64,000 nt of DNA from Telopea speciosissima (GCF_018873765.1 NC_057916.1:31409501-31473500), one strand, 5' to 3'; counted from the stretch's first letter, positions 10,700-22,658 are shown. Numbers and translations are program-made. The notes: generated by a model not told the origin, from the letters alone.

Positions 10700-12130
10700 G
10701 CACCCTGCTATTAAGCCATTAGCCTGCCAGTAACTTCTCTAATCTCTCTAGCACATTTGCCTCTGCGTCGTGTGCTTTCAATAATATTACCCGGCTCAAT
10801 GTGCTTTTCCATAGCGTATCTTCGTCGTATGACTTCAGTGAAAGGATCATTGCATGCCTCTGCATTCTCATGATTCGAGTTACAATGCAACACCACGGCA
10901 ATCCTACCGCCATCCCTGCTGGTGACCAAGATAGGAGAGCATATGTTCGTTGTGTCGCAGGGTGGTTGAGCATGGACCGGGGTAGTGGTTTGGCCAGCGT
11001 CAGCAACTAAACTCCGCTCAATCCCTATCACTTGGTCCACGTCAGCACCCTTATCTAAAAGATAGTTATTGGGTTCAACTAACTCCGCAAATGGTGAAGA
11101 GTCCCTGCATGACTCATGTTGCAACATAATCGCAAATTGGTTGCCTATAGGACTCTCATGCACTTCTGGTTCCTTGTGGGACTCTCCCACCGTCTCTGCA
11201 ATCGGCTCCGCACCAGTCCCTGCTGGAGCAGGTTTGGCTCTCCACCTCAGCCTGCGATTGCGAGTTGGCCCTGGTTATCAACGTAGGCAGCTCCAGAAAC
11301 ATCTAGTTTTGCGCTCTGCATCTTCTCACCACTCGGACACGCATCCATCCGATGCCCAAACCTTCGACAACAAGCACAACGAGCAGGTGGATCTTCATAT
11401 ATCACCTCCTACTTGAAAACATACATCTCACTTGATCCATCTTGTTCTCGTTCAACAAAAACCTCCTCTACCCGAGGGAATGAATCATCCACATCAACGC
11501 AGTCTGCTATGTGTCTACCAACTGTCTATGTGTCTACCAACTGCCTTAGCAATGGATAGCAGGATCTCCTCGTGCCAGTATTCTTGAGGCAGGTTGGGTA
11601 GACGGATCCACGTTAATCTATGTGTGATTGATTGCTCCTTTACCATGAAATCCTTCCTCCATTGCTGAAACCTCAGCACTTGGCCATCCACCCGAAGTGG
11701 GCTACGACGCCAGACCATCGTCATATCCTCCTCATTGAGAAACCTGAAAAGAATAAAACCCTTCCCCAAGGATTTCAAAAAAAACCCCTTCCTTCAGCCC
11801 CCAGGTCTTTGCAACCTCCCGTACTCTGTCCATAGTAGTGAATCGAAAGTTCAAACGCCCTAAGAGAGAGAACTTAAGTTTGCCCAGTTGGTCAACGTAC
11901 GCCGATTGCGGTATCTTGATTCGAGTTAAGGACCCATCTCTGATTGGTTTTGGAAGGCTCTCAATCGCTGACACTGATGGCTTAGCCACCGCAGCGTAAG
12001 ACTGAGAAGAAGTTCCCAATGACGTGGCTTGCCTTTGCAGTCTCGGAAACCCTAGGAAACATCCCAGGTCCGGCAAATCTCCTTCCAGAACCTGAGAATT
12101 CCCCAGCATCGCCCTCCTAGAACCCTCCGA
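10700..12130 (-). pseudogene. LINE-1 ORF1 (DUF4283-like RNA-binding protein), broken
   Basis: The N-terminal part (about 12130-11732) has the low-complexity SYAAVAKPS region and then RIKIPQSAYVDQL, LSLLGRLNF-like and EVAKTWGLK, typical of plant L1 ORF1. The DUF4283 core continues after a frame change at about 11778-11515 with GFILFRFLNEEDM, SPLRVDGQVLRFQQW and LTWIRLPNLPQEYW. The zinc-knuckle region and the C-terminal basic part (to about 10711) are in further frames. In the family this protein binds the element RNA. Frameshifts rule out function. Confidence 0.75.
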
Positions 12131-12160
12131 AATAGTCGCACCTCCAGTCATCCTGATTAT

Positions 12161-12679
12161 GAACATAAATATATAGTATAATTAAAATTTTGATTTATGA
12201 AAACTATATAAATTCATTCGAAGCTAATCGTATGTAGATATGGATATTTAAATTTTAGACTGGATATTATCCCATTCATTTAGATTTGATTATAAAACAT
12301 GATTAAATAGTATCTTATAATACTAAAATATTATAAAACATTATTAAATAATATTTTATAATACGAAAATACTCTTATCAATTCACATTATATTAAAAAT
12401 AATTAAACCAGAAATTAAATGCTAAAAAAATTGATTCATTAAAGATTCTCATTTCTCAAAGAAACAAAGGTGTAGCTTCTGCGTGGGTTTTGTAATATTG
12501 AATTCTACAGGAATGATTGCTTATTCATTCATCTCCTCTCTCTTCTACGCTTCTTCCCCTGAAACTATGTCCCAATCTACAATTAAAAAAAATTGATCTC
12601 TCTCCCCATACCTCCTAAGTTGTTCCTCCTTCACAATTAGTGTTTTCGATAGAAAGTGGCAAGATACTACCCTTGTTAG
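12161..12679. repeat. repeat module C (part), third copy of A/B sequence
   Basis: This AT-rich segment matches 26057-26545 and 30755-31245 in the same orientation (GATATGGATATTTAAATTTTAGACTG, cut here, then TCATTTAGATTTGATTATAAAACATG, and TTCATTCATCTCCTCTCTCTTC are shared). Its left part (6363-6395) is split off by LINE-1 and its right part (20319 onward) by LINE-2. No coding function is evident. Confidence 0.8.
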
Positions 12680-13869
12680 TTTTTTTTTTTTTTTGATAGG
12701 TAATATGAGAGTATATAAAGAAGAGAAATAAATTACAGGAGAAGGCGACCTATTTCCACCCCTTAGATATCCCTAAGGTAGAGGAAAAAGCCCCACACCC
12801 ACCGAGGACACTCCCCTCGGACATACAAGAGCAAAGCCTCCCCAACCCAATCATGGTTGTCTAAAATATGCCTTCCTATCAGTATCATCCCGAACCAGCC
12901 TTATCAGGTCGTCAGGAAAACCTAAAGGATACATAATAGTTTCCCCATCCCCACTATCAATTGAAGCCACAAAATCTGCCGGTTGATTCAGTTCTCTCCA
13001 AACATGTCTTACTTCTACTTTAATCAGCTGGTTGATCAGAGTTGTGATTTGGCATTCAGCACATACACCATCCATGGACAACTTGTCTCACCAGTAATAA
13101 TATCCACCGCCAATTTTGAGTCAGATCTAATAGACACACTATGGAATCCCTTCTCCAATCACAAGGTCACCCCTCTATGTATAGCTAGTACCTCCATGCT
13201 AAGCACTGACCTCTCCCCCCCTTTACCAACATAGGCTAGGATGGGTTCTCCTGTGGAATGTTGTATTATGCCTCCATACGCAGCTCTATCCGCATTCAAG
13301 GATCCATCACAATGAAGCACCACCATATAGGAAGGAGGCTGTAACCAAGTGCAACATACAGGGTCCAAAACTGTCCAATGTACTTGCACCCCCCACTTTT
13401 CAACCAAGAACTAGTTTCTAGGATTGCAAACAGTCTTAATAGGAGGGTGAGAACATTTAGTGGCTGCATCAAATTTAATATCTGCCCAAATCCTGTCTAT
13501 AGTCCTAGCTGTAATGCGGAAAAGGCGTTGATTCCTCTCCCACCAAATATGGTAAATAGATGCACCAAAAGCCAGCTTTGGAATGACATCTAGCTTGTCA
13601 TTGGTGCATACCACAAAAGAAAGCCACCTAACCACATCCGCTAGGCTTGTAGGCCCCTTCCCATTAGGACAACATAAAGAGCTAACCCCATCCCATATTG
13701 TCTTGGAAAAAGGACACTCAAAGAAGAAGTGGCTATGGGTCTCCACCCCCCCCCCAACACAGGACACAATGCTGCCCAACCCAAATATTCCTTTTAACAA
13801 GTTGGTCCTTAGTTGGAAGACCCTCCTTTAGACACCTCCAAGCTGTGCATGAGTGCCTAGGAAAATACC

Positions 13870-15208
13870 CCAGAAACTAGGGCTGTAAACGGATCGGATT
13901 CAACTCGGACTCACTACTATCCGAATCCGAATCCGAATCCGTTTACCAAATGCCATCTCCTAATCCGATCTGATATCCGACGGACTTCTAAAATGTATTG
14001 CCATATCCGATTAGTGAACACATTTGACATTACAATTATGGCCTCCTTCGAGCCATTAATTAAGATTCAAAACCAAAGAACATAAAGGAGTCACAGAAAT
14101 CAATTATAAATTATTTTAGATCCACATCTCTGCTTTTTCTCTCCTTCAAGTTGCATCTAAAAGCTCACAAAAGAAGGTTCTGTTCTGCTATAGAAGATAT
14201 AGATTGAAGCAGGGTAGGGATTTATTACAGATCCGAAAAGATAAGAAATTAAAACGAGATTACAACTCAAAGGCAAGATCCAGTATGGATCAGACAAAGA
14301 AAAAACTTCAAAGAAAAACAAGATTGGATGAAGGCCGATGCATCTGAACACTCCAGTGTATAGTGTCGATGATTAGCTTGCTTCGATTCTCCATTTTCAG
14401 TGTCTTCTTCGCTGAGATTTTGCCTTAAATCTCTCTTTTCTCAAACCTTAGATTAAGGTTTTCATTTCTTTTTCTCTCCTTTCCCTCCGTTTTCTCTCCT
14501 TTATCTCTATTTTCTCACTCCAAACGAAAGATCCCCAAAAATCCCTTTTAGAAACCCTTCTCTATCTTTTTCTCCTGTTTTCTCTCTTCTCTCCCTTTTT
14601 TCTCTCGCCCAGAACGAAAAGATGGTGAAGAAACCTAATCAAGAGTTGAGATGGAAAAACAAAAAAAGGGAAATCAGAAGGCAGAACCTACCATTGTCGA
14701 TTACGCGTGTGTCGCTGCTGGTGAGAATCGAGAGTCGAGAGGGTTGTGCATATGCCATTGTTGGTGCCGAGTCAAGAATCGAGAGTCAAGAGGGTTGTGC
14801 ATATGCCATTGTTGGTGCCGAGTCAAGAATCGAGAGTGAGAGTTGAGGTCTTGAATGACCTTGAGGCTTGAGTGCAGAGTGCCACTGAATGTGAGGGCTT
14901 GAGACATTGAGACTTGAGAGACAAGAGTGAAAGAGTACAAACGGAAATGGGATTAGCCGATTAGGGTTTAGGCCGTATTACCAAAATAACCTTAAAAAAT
15001 AAAGTTGTAAATGAAAAGTTAAACAGATCGGATATCCTATCGGAAATGGGGAACTATCCGAATCCATATCCGATTAGTTATCAGACAGATTCGAATAGTT
15101 TCCAAACGAATACGGATAGTAATTTTTCGAATACGGATAGTCCTAAACGGATTCGAACACGGATTGGATTCAGATTTTCAGCTATCCATTTACAGCCCTA
15201 CCGGAAAC
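13870..15208. mobile_element. hAT-like non-autonomous element nested in LINE-2
   Basis: The element runs 13878-15200. Terminal inverted repeats start TAGGGCTGTAAACGGAT, and the right end reads TAGGGCTGTAAATGGAT on the minus strand. The flanks CCAGAAAC (13870-13877) and CCGGAAAC (15201-15208) form an 8-bp duplication, the hAT length. Subterminal regions are dense in ATCCGAATCCG-type motifs on both sides. No transposase is visible. The LINE-2 coding sequence resumes on both sides, so this insertion is younger than LINE-2. Confidence 0.88.
14725..14826 (+). repeat. two-copy 51-bp tandem repeat
   Basis: Two near-identical 51-bp units, each starting GAATCGAGAGTC and containing GGGTTGTGCATATGCC, lie inside the hAT-like element. 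The period is a multiple of three, so an incidental 17-residue peptide repeat appears in translation. There is no sign of a real protein. Confidence 0.85.
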
Positions 15209-18200
15209 CAAACAATTTTGAACCATTCCACCTTATTAGCATTCCTTCTTAGCATCTCCCAAGCCGATTTTGTGGTAAATAAACAATTAGAGGTTTGTTT
15301 CCAAACAATATGGTCCTTCCCCCCCCCCCCCTCACTATAGGATCACTAGGGAGATCTCTCCCCATAGGAACTCAGACGAGGTGCACACCAATCACCATCC
15401 CTAATTAAATCTGAAACCAAAGCGAGGTGATAGGATCCAGCATCAAACTGAATACGTTCCCCAAATCTTTTTAGCAGAACTCCTTTAGGGTGCCAATGAT
15501 CAAGCCAAAGCCTAATTGACCGACCATCCCCAATGATATGGAAGATATTAGCCTCAACTAGATCTCTGTACTTAAGCACTTTCCTCCATACCCAAGAGTA
15601 GTTCTGTGGAACTTTAGCAGTCCAGATAGAGTCATTCTTGAGATATCAGGAATTCACCCACCTAACCCATAAACTATCCTTCTTAGAGGCAATCCACCAG
15701 ATTATTTAAGAATACTAGCTGTATTCATGTTAATGATTCGTCTTATACCTAAGCCTCCTTCAGATTTAGGTTTATAGATATTGTCCCAAGAGATGTAGTG
15801 TACCTTTATTTCAAGTGAGGGACCGGACCACAGAAAATTGGAGAAGATGGATTCCAGCTTCTTCTTGACAGCACCAGGAATGGCAAAAATACCTAACCAG
15901 TAGATGTAGCAGCCTTGAAGCACAGAACTCAACAATTGAACCCGTCCTGCAAAGGACAGAAATCGACCTTTCCATCCCTCAAGCTTGCTCCGTACTCGAT
16001 CCAAAATACCGGAACAATCTGCAATACCCAGCTTACGAGAGATTAGAGGCACACCAAGATACCGGATAGGTAGCTTGGTGTAAAAAAAAAAATCATTAAT
16101 TCCAGAAGTTGCAGTCTGGACGTATGGGCAAGGCCCCCTAAAATAATAGAGGACTTAGCCCTGTTGAGTTTCAATCCAAAGAAGGTATGAAATTCATCCA
16201 AGGCCCCCAGACAGGCCGAAATAGAGTCACTAGCGGCCTTCAGAAACATCATCAGATCATCTGAAAAATGAGGTGGGATAAATGTGAACTCCTACACCTA
16301 GGTAATAAACTGATCCTTCCCTCTACTTCCAACTTCCTCATTAGAGCTGAAAAACCTTCCATAGCAATAGTAAAGAGATAGGGGGAAATGGGATCCCTTT
16401 GCCTGATTCCTCTTCCCCCCTTGAAGTAGCCAGCAGGGCTGCCATTCAGCATAATAGAGAACCAAGGAGAGTCTACACAAGCCTTCACCCACCCAATAAA
16501 TTTCACTGGAAATCCCATTCTTTCCAAAATGGCAAATAAGAATTTTCTGCTAAGAGAGTCATATGCTTTATGGAGATCCACCTTCAATACAGTTGTAGGG
16601 CTTGTACCTTTCTGCTCAATTCCTCTAACCACATCATGACACACCAAGATATTGTCCACAATAGATCTTCCTTTAATGACAGCAGATTGGGAATCACTAA
16701 CCACCTGCCCAACAACTCTCTGTAATCTATTAGACAGAATCTTGGTAATTATCTTATACAACAGATTACACAGAGCTATAGGCCTATACCCAGCAAAAGA
16801 AGAAACATCACTAGCCTTGGGAAGCAGGCTTATAAAAGTAGCATTAATCGAGCCAGGGAGGGAAGACTTTTGAAAGAACCACTTTACTGTCAAAGTCAGG
16901 TCTTCACCCACTACAGCCCAAGAATGTTTGAAGAAAGCAGCCCCAAATCCATCAGGCCCTGGTGCCTTGGAATTCTTCATAGCAAACACCACTTCCATAA
17001 TTTCCTTATTAGTCACCTTCCCAACAAGAGCTTCCTGATCTGGTAACGACAACCCTCCTTGTAATGGAACCGAATCATGAAAAAACCCTCTGTCATCAGC
17101 ATCTACCCCAAACAACTTCTTATAGAAGGACACAACTTCTCCCTTTATGAGATTGGGATCCTTCACCAATTCTCCTCCTTCCCCCTGAATCTCTAGAATA
17201 TGATTTCTATTCTGCCTATAGGTCATAGATTTGTGAAAATAGCTGTCATTCCCATCACCCAACTGAATATGCTTTATCCTTGACTTCTCTTTTAAAAATT
17301 TTTCCTTAATGGCTAATGCTTCCCACAATTTCACCTTAGCCTGAGTCTCCATAGCAACCAAATTCGGGTCATCTGGATGCGCACCAAGTGTGCTCTGAAT
17401 CTGGTTTAGCTCCTCTCTTGCTACCTTTATCGCAGCAAACACATCTCCTACACTCTCTTTGTTCCACTTCTTTAATTCCTTCTTAACATTTCTCAGCCTG
17501 GTAGCAAAACGAAGAATGGGATTACAAGACATGTCAATAGCCTGTTCCCAGCCCCTGATCGACCACCGCATCATCAAACCCATCTCTTCCAATCCAGGCC
17601 TAAAAAAACCTGAAAGGTTTAGGGCCGAAATTAACCTTGTCTAAAATAGCAAGCACTGCAGGGGAATGGTCAAACAGACTTGGAGGGATAAACACTGCCT
17701 CAGAAGACCGCAGTGCATCCATCCAGGCTAGGTTTACCACCACCCTATCCAATTTACAGCATATTCTATCAACCCCACTTTGTCTATTATTCCAAGTCAG
17801 CCCTACCCCCTTCCATTTCAAGTCAACCAGTCCTGAGTCATCAATAAAGGAGTTAAAATCATCAACTGCCTCCTGCCGAATTGGATCCCCTCCAACTTTC
17901 TCTCTTTGGCTCCTCACCACATTAAAATCTCCTAGCATAGCCCAAGACCCCACCATAGAATTAGCTAGTGTCCCTACATCCCTCCACAATTCCTTCCTCC
18001 CATCCATCGAATTATCCGCATACACTGCAGTACAAAAAAATGAGATAGATGTTCCCATAACAGATACCCGAGCATGAATAAATTGCCTGGATTTCTGGAT
18101 TTCTTCCACACTGAAAGCTTTAGGATCCCACCTATCCATATTTGAATAGAAGAATTAGCCTCTCTATTGTGCAAGTACTTCCAATCTGTAATAAAATGGT

Positions 18201-18341
18201 CAAAAATAGATGCACAATTTTCCACCTTCACTTTAGTCTCTAATAGGCAAGCTAACTTGATTTGATTATCCACACAGACCTTCTTAACCCCCAACCGTTT
18301 GATAGAGGCAGTCATGCCTCTAACATTCCACGCCAAACACT

Positions 18342-20200
18342 TCATTTAGCAATATTTAAAAAGTGGGTCCCACCTGGCTTCTTCCCTCCTAAAGCCGTTC
18401 CATCTAATTTCTTGTTCAATGTATTATTTAAAACCACCCTCTGGGCCTTAGACGTCGGTACAACCCTTCTCTTCCTTAAATTATGGGCAATAACCACCTC
18501 CCTATTTTGGTCCACTTTCAAATTCTTATCCAAGGATTCAATATGATTATAACTCTGGGAATCGTGCACCATACCTTTAGAGAGACGATCAGAGTCCTCC
18601 TCTATTTCACCTTCCTCCACATCCACATGGCTTCTCTGTGCCTTTCATTCCAGAGACCCCCGTGCAAGCTGGACACCTTCCTCCACGGTAATCTGAGCCC
18701 TTCCCTTCTTACACATTGCTTCTATCTTATCTCCTCTCTCCTGCTCAACCGAATCCACCTCCACGCCACTAGGAGTCCCACCTTTAATGGAATAATGCGA
18801 ATCACCCATCCCATTCCCTTCCTTATTTGAACCAGCCACTAGAGGAGAGCCAAGTGTCACATCCTCCCTATTATCAAGAGCCAAAGAATCCTCATCGCAG
18901 TCCACAACCAAAAGAATATTCAGATACGAATTTAGCTCCCCACCTGATCTCTCCTTATTCATCTCAACAACCTCCTCTTGCTCCCCCCCATCGAAGCAAG
19001 GACTCTAAACGAGTTCCCTATAACGATAGACTTCCCACGAGAATTCAAGTTTTGAAATAACCTCTTCTCCGGCACCGGTCGCTCCCCATCTCCTTCCACA
19101 TGCTCCTGCTGATGGATATCTGGCCCAGACCTGTTACCCACCTGCCCTTTCTTAACTCACCATTCCCTCCTGATAATTCTCTCTTCCTCAGCCCTTCCTA
19201 CCTATCCACCTTCACACTAAATAGAGTGATGTCCAAACACCAAGCACGTCTGACAATGAGGAGGCTTCCACTCATACACAACCCGTTGGGAAAACACCGA
19301 GCCATTCTCATTATGGACTGCCACTGCAGTTGGAAAGTCACACGCAGCATCCACTTCCACACAAATCCGAGCACACGACAAGCGCTCTTGAGATTTTGTC
19401 ATTTTATCCGTTACAATAGGCTTCCCAATAACACTACCAATTGAACTTAATGCCTCTGCAGACCAGAAATGGAATGGCAGATTGGATAAACAAACCCACA
19501 CCGAAATTGAACTCAAACTGATTTTCTTCAGCTTCATATCTAGACTCCATGGCCTCAAGATTATTGGCCTTTTCTGTACCGCCCAAGGCCCTCCCTCCAG
19601 GACCCTAATCTTATCCTCCTCCAGGCTAAAACGAAATACAAAGAACCCACTATCCAACAGCTTCACATCCACATGCCCAGCTAGCTTCCATTGTTTTAAA
19701 AGAATCTCCTTAGTGTAGACAAAACTAGGCCTCCTCCCAATAAAATGTCCCAGCAACGTGTTTTTCCATTTAATTAACTCCCCCTGTAACCCTGCAGTAG
19801 AACACTGGGCTACGCACTTGCCATTGACCATCGCTGGCTTAATGAATCTCAGTTCAAGCCCTTCTCCACTGACGGAAGGCGCCCTAGAAGAGAACAAAGA
19901 TGCCCCAAGGCACTCCTTTCCTGCTTTCAACACCTGTCGTCCTACTCGAGCCAGCTGCATCCCCACTCGCACCTGAGGCCTCCCCAGTCAAAACCACGGC
20001 TAGCACTCCTTACCTCCATAAGAAACCACTCCCTCTTGCTGTAACTGACCCCCACCACCCTCAGCGCCATCCTCCACAGGGCCCGGAACCGCCACCGCAC
20101 CACCATCTTCACCCGAACCTCCCTTCCTACCAACTCCTCCTCGCCCAGATGAGGGACCATTAGCCAAAGCTAATGGCCTGCTGGCCATGACCACACCAAA
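18342..20200 (-). pseudogene. LINE-2 ORF1 (DUF4283 / CCHC), mostly open
   Basis: A continuous 251-residue stretch (19972-19217) carries the DUF4283 signature: LIKWKNTLLGHFIGRRPSF, then KLLDSGFFVFRFSLEEDK, then VLEGGPWAVQKRPIILRPW, then SVWVCLSNLPFHFWS. It ends in a zinc-knuckle-like CQTCLVFGHH. The Pro/Gly-rich N-terminus lies at about 20194-19942, and the acidic, Ser-rich C-terminal linker continues in other frames to about 18342. It is better preserved than LINE-1 ORF1 but not open over its full length. Confidence 0.75.
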
Positions 20201-20331
20201 CCCAATCCCCTCAGACTCCCAAGATCCCTAGCGCTCCGGTAACACTTCCCTCGGGTTTAATCTCACTCGCCTCCGATTGTATTGATTATTGATTAGACAT
20301 AAATTTTCGTCCTCTATCCTACCCTTGTTAG

Positions 20332-20894
20332 TTGATATTACCTAACTATTCCTCTAAGATAGAATAAAGCAGATTCAGAAAAGTCATAGGCAAGAATAAC
20401 GACCTGGAGTGTAAATGGCATTTGTATCCATCCGACGCCACTATGTCAGTCAATATACACCCTATCTTATACTTGAAAGCACGCTTTTAGCCACCATCAT
20501 ACTGTAATTACACTAGTTGGCTAAAACTTGTGAAGCGATCATTTTCCCTCCCTTTCATGTCTTATCCTTACAAGATAGTTATGGTATATAACAACTTGTA
20601 TGTATTGTAACTCATGTCTTCTCCATAAATTGAACAATCAGAATTCATAGATTTGTGATACGTACTCTAATATTTTTTTTTTCTCTCTGAATTTTCCCAT
20701 ATATATTATTTATATATATTTTTTCTTTTAATGTTTTATATAGAGTATTTAAGGAATGAATATACTTGACCTGACATAGGTTCATTTATTAGGTTGCCTT
20801 TGATGATTTGGTAATTCAGTGAATAGTGGGAACGCCTTGATGGCTAGGTTGCCTTTATTGATTTTGTTAATTATTGAGGATGAATTGCTTCGAT
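20332..20894. repeat. module C end and inverted copy of the CYP94 upstream module
   Basis: Positions 20319-20380 finish module C (CTAACTATTCCTCTAAGATAGAATAAAGC matches 31255 onward, quoted in part). Positions about 20440-20570 are the reverse complement of the far-upstream module of the minus-strand P450 genes (37410-37560, 40860-41260, 45500-45620): shared blocks include GTATTGAC, CTTTCAAGT and ATGATGGTGG. Gene 1 therefore carries the same upstream module in the orientation expected for its opposite strand. Confidence 0.65.
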
Positions 20895-20906
20895 AGTCAT
20901 AGTCAA
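20895..20906. promoter_or_regulatory. tandem W-box-like site upstream of gene 1
   Basis: AGTCATAGTCAA (reverse complement TTGACTATGACT) aligns with the TTGACTTTGACT pair upstream of genes 2-4. One core fits the WRKY consensus TTGACY; the other has drifted. A further TTGACTTTGTCAA palindrome lies at about 20973. WRKY binding is inferred from the motif. Confidence 0.5.
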
Positions 20907-20994
20907 TATAGACTACCAATGACTCAATGAGTGTGGAGGATCCAAATTGGTGGAAAACTTGCCTCCTAGTTGACTTTGTCAAAGCTTTCTGGCC

Positions 20995-21000
20995 TATAAA
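20995..21000 (+). promoter_or_regulatory. TATA box of CYP94 gene 1
   Basis: TATAAA in GGCCTATAAAATCACTACG, 81 bp before the conserved start codon. The same block, CCTATAAATTCACTACTACG, is found at the corresponding place in genes 2 and 3. Confidence 0.75.
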
Positions 21001-21080
21001 ATCACTACGTAATACTACGATTCAGGCAGAGAAGTAATTGTCTTCGATCTTCATAACAACAAGCCCATCCATCGTTCATG

Positions 21081-22658
21081 ATGTTTCAGTTTGAGTTTTT
21101 AGCGTCTCTTCTACTAGTCATTTTCCCACTCTTCTTCTTCTTCCTTAAAACTAGCAGCTTCACTCAACTGCGAAAGATCAAGAAGTCTTCTTCTTCATCA
21201 TCATCTCAAATAACAACCACCACCAAATTCCCGAAATCATATCCATTGTTGGGTCAATCAATTGCCATTTCTGCTAACCAAGAGAGATTCAACCAATGGG
21301 CAACACAACTTCTTCAAGATAGTCCCAATGGAAACATCCTCCTACATCGCCCTCTTGGCCATCTTCAGCTCGTAACCACTAACCCGGCCAACGTCCAACA
21401 CATTCTCAAAAACGAATTCAACCTCTACCCAAAAGGTGACTTCTTTAGAGACACTCTCACCAATTTCCTTGGCGATGGCATCTTTAACGCCGACGGCGAT
21501 AACTGGAGGTTTCAGAGACAGATTTCCAGCCATGAATTCAACACCAAATCTCTCCGCAAGTTTATTGAAACAGTTGTGGAAGACGAGGTCTTCGACCGTC
21601 TCCTTCCCTTACTCTCCGAGGCTGCTTCTAATAATTATGTACTTGATCTCCAAGACATCCTTCAGAGATTTACATTCGACAACGTCTGCAAAATTGCTTT
21701 TGGTTATGACCCGGCGTGTCTGTCCTCATCCTTCCCACAGCCAAGATCAGAATTCGCCGAAGCATTCGAAGCTGCTACCCAATTGAGCAGCGAGAGGTTT
21801 CACTACATATTCCCACCCTTGTGGAAGCTTAAACGGGCACTTGATATCGGGTCGGAGAAACGTTTACGAGAAGCAAACGCAACAGTCCGTGAATTCGCAA
21901 CAAAGGTTGTGCGAGAAAAGAGAAGAGAACTGGAAGAGAAGAAATCTTCACTAGAAACACAGGACCTCCTCTCAAGAATCTTGAACTCTGGCCATTCTGA
22001 TGAACGTTTTGCTACAGATATGGTGATCAGCTTTATCTTAGCTGGCCGGGATACCACATCAGCTGCCTTGATATGGTTCTTCTTGTTAGTTTCTCGCAAC
22101 CCTCGTGTGGAAGAGGAGTTGATGAAGGAGTTGAAGGAGAAGCCAGAATCTCTTGATTACGACCATGTGAAGCACGTAGTTTACACCCATGCAGCCATCT
22201 GCGAAACCATGAGGTTGTATCCGCCGGTCCCAAATGACACAAAATTCGCAGCCGCCGACAATGTTCTCCCCGACGGTACCTTTGTGAAGAAGGGAGCGGG
22301 AGTAACATACTTTCCCTATGCAATGGGAAGGATGGAGAAGATATGGGGCAAAGACTGCATGGAGTTTCGGCCGGAGAGGTGGCTTGAGAAGGAGGAAACC
22401 GAAACCCAAAACTCACCTTCTGCAGGCAAATTGAAGTTTGTGGGAAAGGATCCATACACATACCCAGTGTTCCAAGGAGGTCCCAGGATCTGCTTAGGGA
22501 AAGATATGGCTTTCTTGCAGATGCAGAGGATAGTTGCTGGTGTGATGCAGAAATATCGGGTGGTGCCGGCCGAGAAGGAATTCGATCCGCTTTTCGTTTC
22601 TTACTTGTCTTCCAAGATGAAAGGAGGTTTTCCGGTGAGGATCGAAGAGAGAAAGTGA
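21081..22658 (+). CDS. CYP94A-like: cytochrome P450, CYP94A-like fatty-acid omega-hydroxylase (gene 1)
   Basis: 525 residues, one exon, normal length for CYP94. An N-terminal membrane anchor (about residues 4-23) is followed by a Ser-rich linker and PKSYPLLG. The I-helix motif is AGRDTT (321-326), the K-helix ExxR is ETMR (375-378), then the FRPERW block, and the haem loop is FQGGPRICLG with Cys471 as iron ligand. CYP94A enzymes hydroxylate the omega end of medium and long fatty acids at the endoplasmic reticulum with a P450 reductase. CYP94B/C relatives oxidise jasmonoyl-isoleucine, so substrate is unproven. ATG 21081 was chosen because MFQ is shared by all four copies; an extra ATG at 21078 adds one Met. 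It differs from the other three by a five-residue insertion after LEKEE and GGPRI in place of AGPRV. It is the only copy on the + strand. Confidence 0.93.
   Translation: MFQFEFLASLLLVIFPLFFFFLKTSSFTQLRKIKKSSSSSSSQITTTTKFPKSYPLLGQSIAISANQERFNQWATQLLQDSPNGNILLHRPLGHLQLVTTNPANVQHILKNEFNLYPKGDFFRDTLTNFLGDGIFNADGDNWRFQRQISSHEFNTKSLRKFIETVVEDEVFDRLLPLLSEAASNNYVLDLQDILQRFTFDNVCKIAFGYDPACLSSSFPQPRSEFAEAFEAATQLSSERFHYIFPPLWKLKRALDIGSEKRLREANATVREFATKVVREKRRELEEKKSSLETQDLLSRILNSGHSDERFATDMVISFILAGRDTTSAALIWFFLLVSRNPRVEEELMKELKEKPESLDYDHVKHVVYTHAAICETMRLYPPVPNDTKFAAADNVLPDGTFVKKGAGVTYFPYAMGRMEKIWGKDCMEFRPERWLEKEETETQNSPSAGKLKFVGKDPYTYPVFQGGPRICLGKDMAFLQMQRIVAGVMQKYRVVPAEKEFDPLFVSYLSSKMKGGFPVRIEERK

Larger units (their letters stand above)
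6396..12160 (-). mobile_element. LINE-1: full-length L1-type retrotransposon with 13-bp TSD
   Basis: This 5.7 kb minus-strand element is bounded by the exact 13-bp duplication TCATCCTGATTAT at 6396-6408 and 12148-12160; modules A and B (about 26055 and 30745) carry that sequence once. Its 3' end (low coordinate) reads AATACAAATTGCTGACCTTTAGCAAAAAGA on the minus strand, a classic plant L1 terminus with a decayed tail. Both ORFs are recognisable but broken, so the copy is dead. The precise borders imply insertion by target-primed reverse transcription into repeat module C. Confidence 0.92.
12851..18345 (-). pseudogene. LINE-2 ORF2 (endonuclease, reverse transcriptase, RNase H), broken and interrupted
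   Basis: The start is intact: MKCLAWNVRGM at 18345, with LETKVKVEN following. The endonuclease keeps GDFNVV and DHSPA (18139-17600). A long open stretch (17592-16252, 446 residues) covers the linker and reverse transcriptase: GDGNDSYFHK, PGPDGFGAAFF, YRPIALCN, KVDLHKAYDS and GIRQRDPISPYLF. The active-site motif is FSDD rather than FADD and sits just past a frameshift at about 16255. Thumb pieces follow (16252-15346), then the hAT-like insert, then zf-RVT (13800-13411) and RNase H (13407-12851; LHCDGSLNADRAAYGG). Confidence 0.85.
12667..20331 (-). mobile_element. LINE-2: L1-type retrotransposon with 13-bp TSD and nested hAT-like element
   Basis: The exact 13-bp repeat CTACCCTTGTTAG lies at 12667-12679 and 20319-20331; modules A (about 26528) and B carry it once. 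The element is on the minus strand, with its poly(A) tail as a T-run at 12680-12694. After removing the 1.3 kb hAT-like insert at 13878-15200 it is about 6.3 kb, full length for a plant L1. The different family-level wording of its domains shows it is not a copy of LINE-1. Confidence 0.92.

Noticed and set aside
14622..14846. Cys-rich 17-residue peptide repeat
   Set aside because: It is the translation of a 51-bp tandem duplication in a hAT-like element, with no start context or other coding signal.
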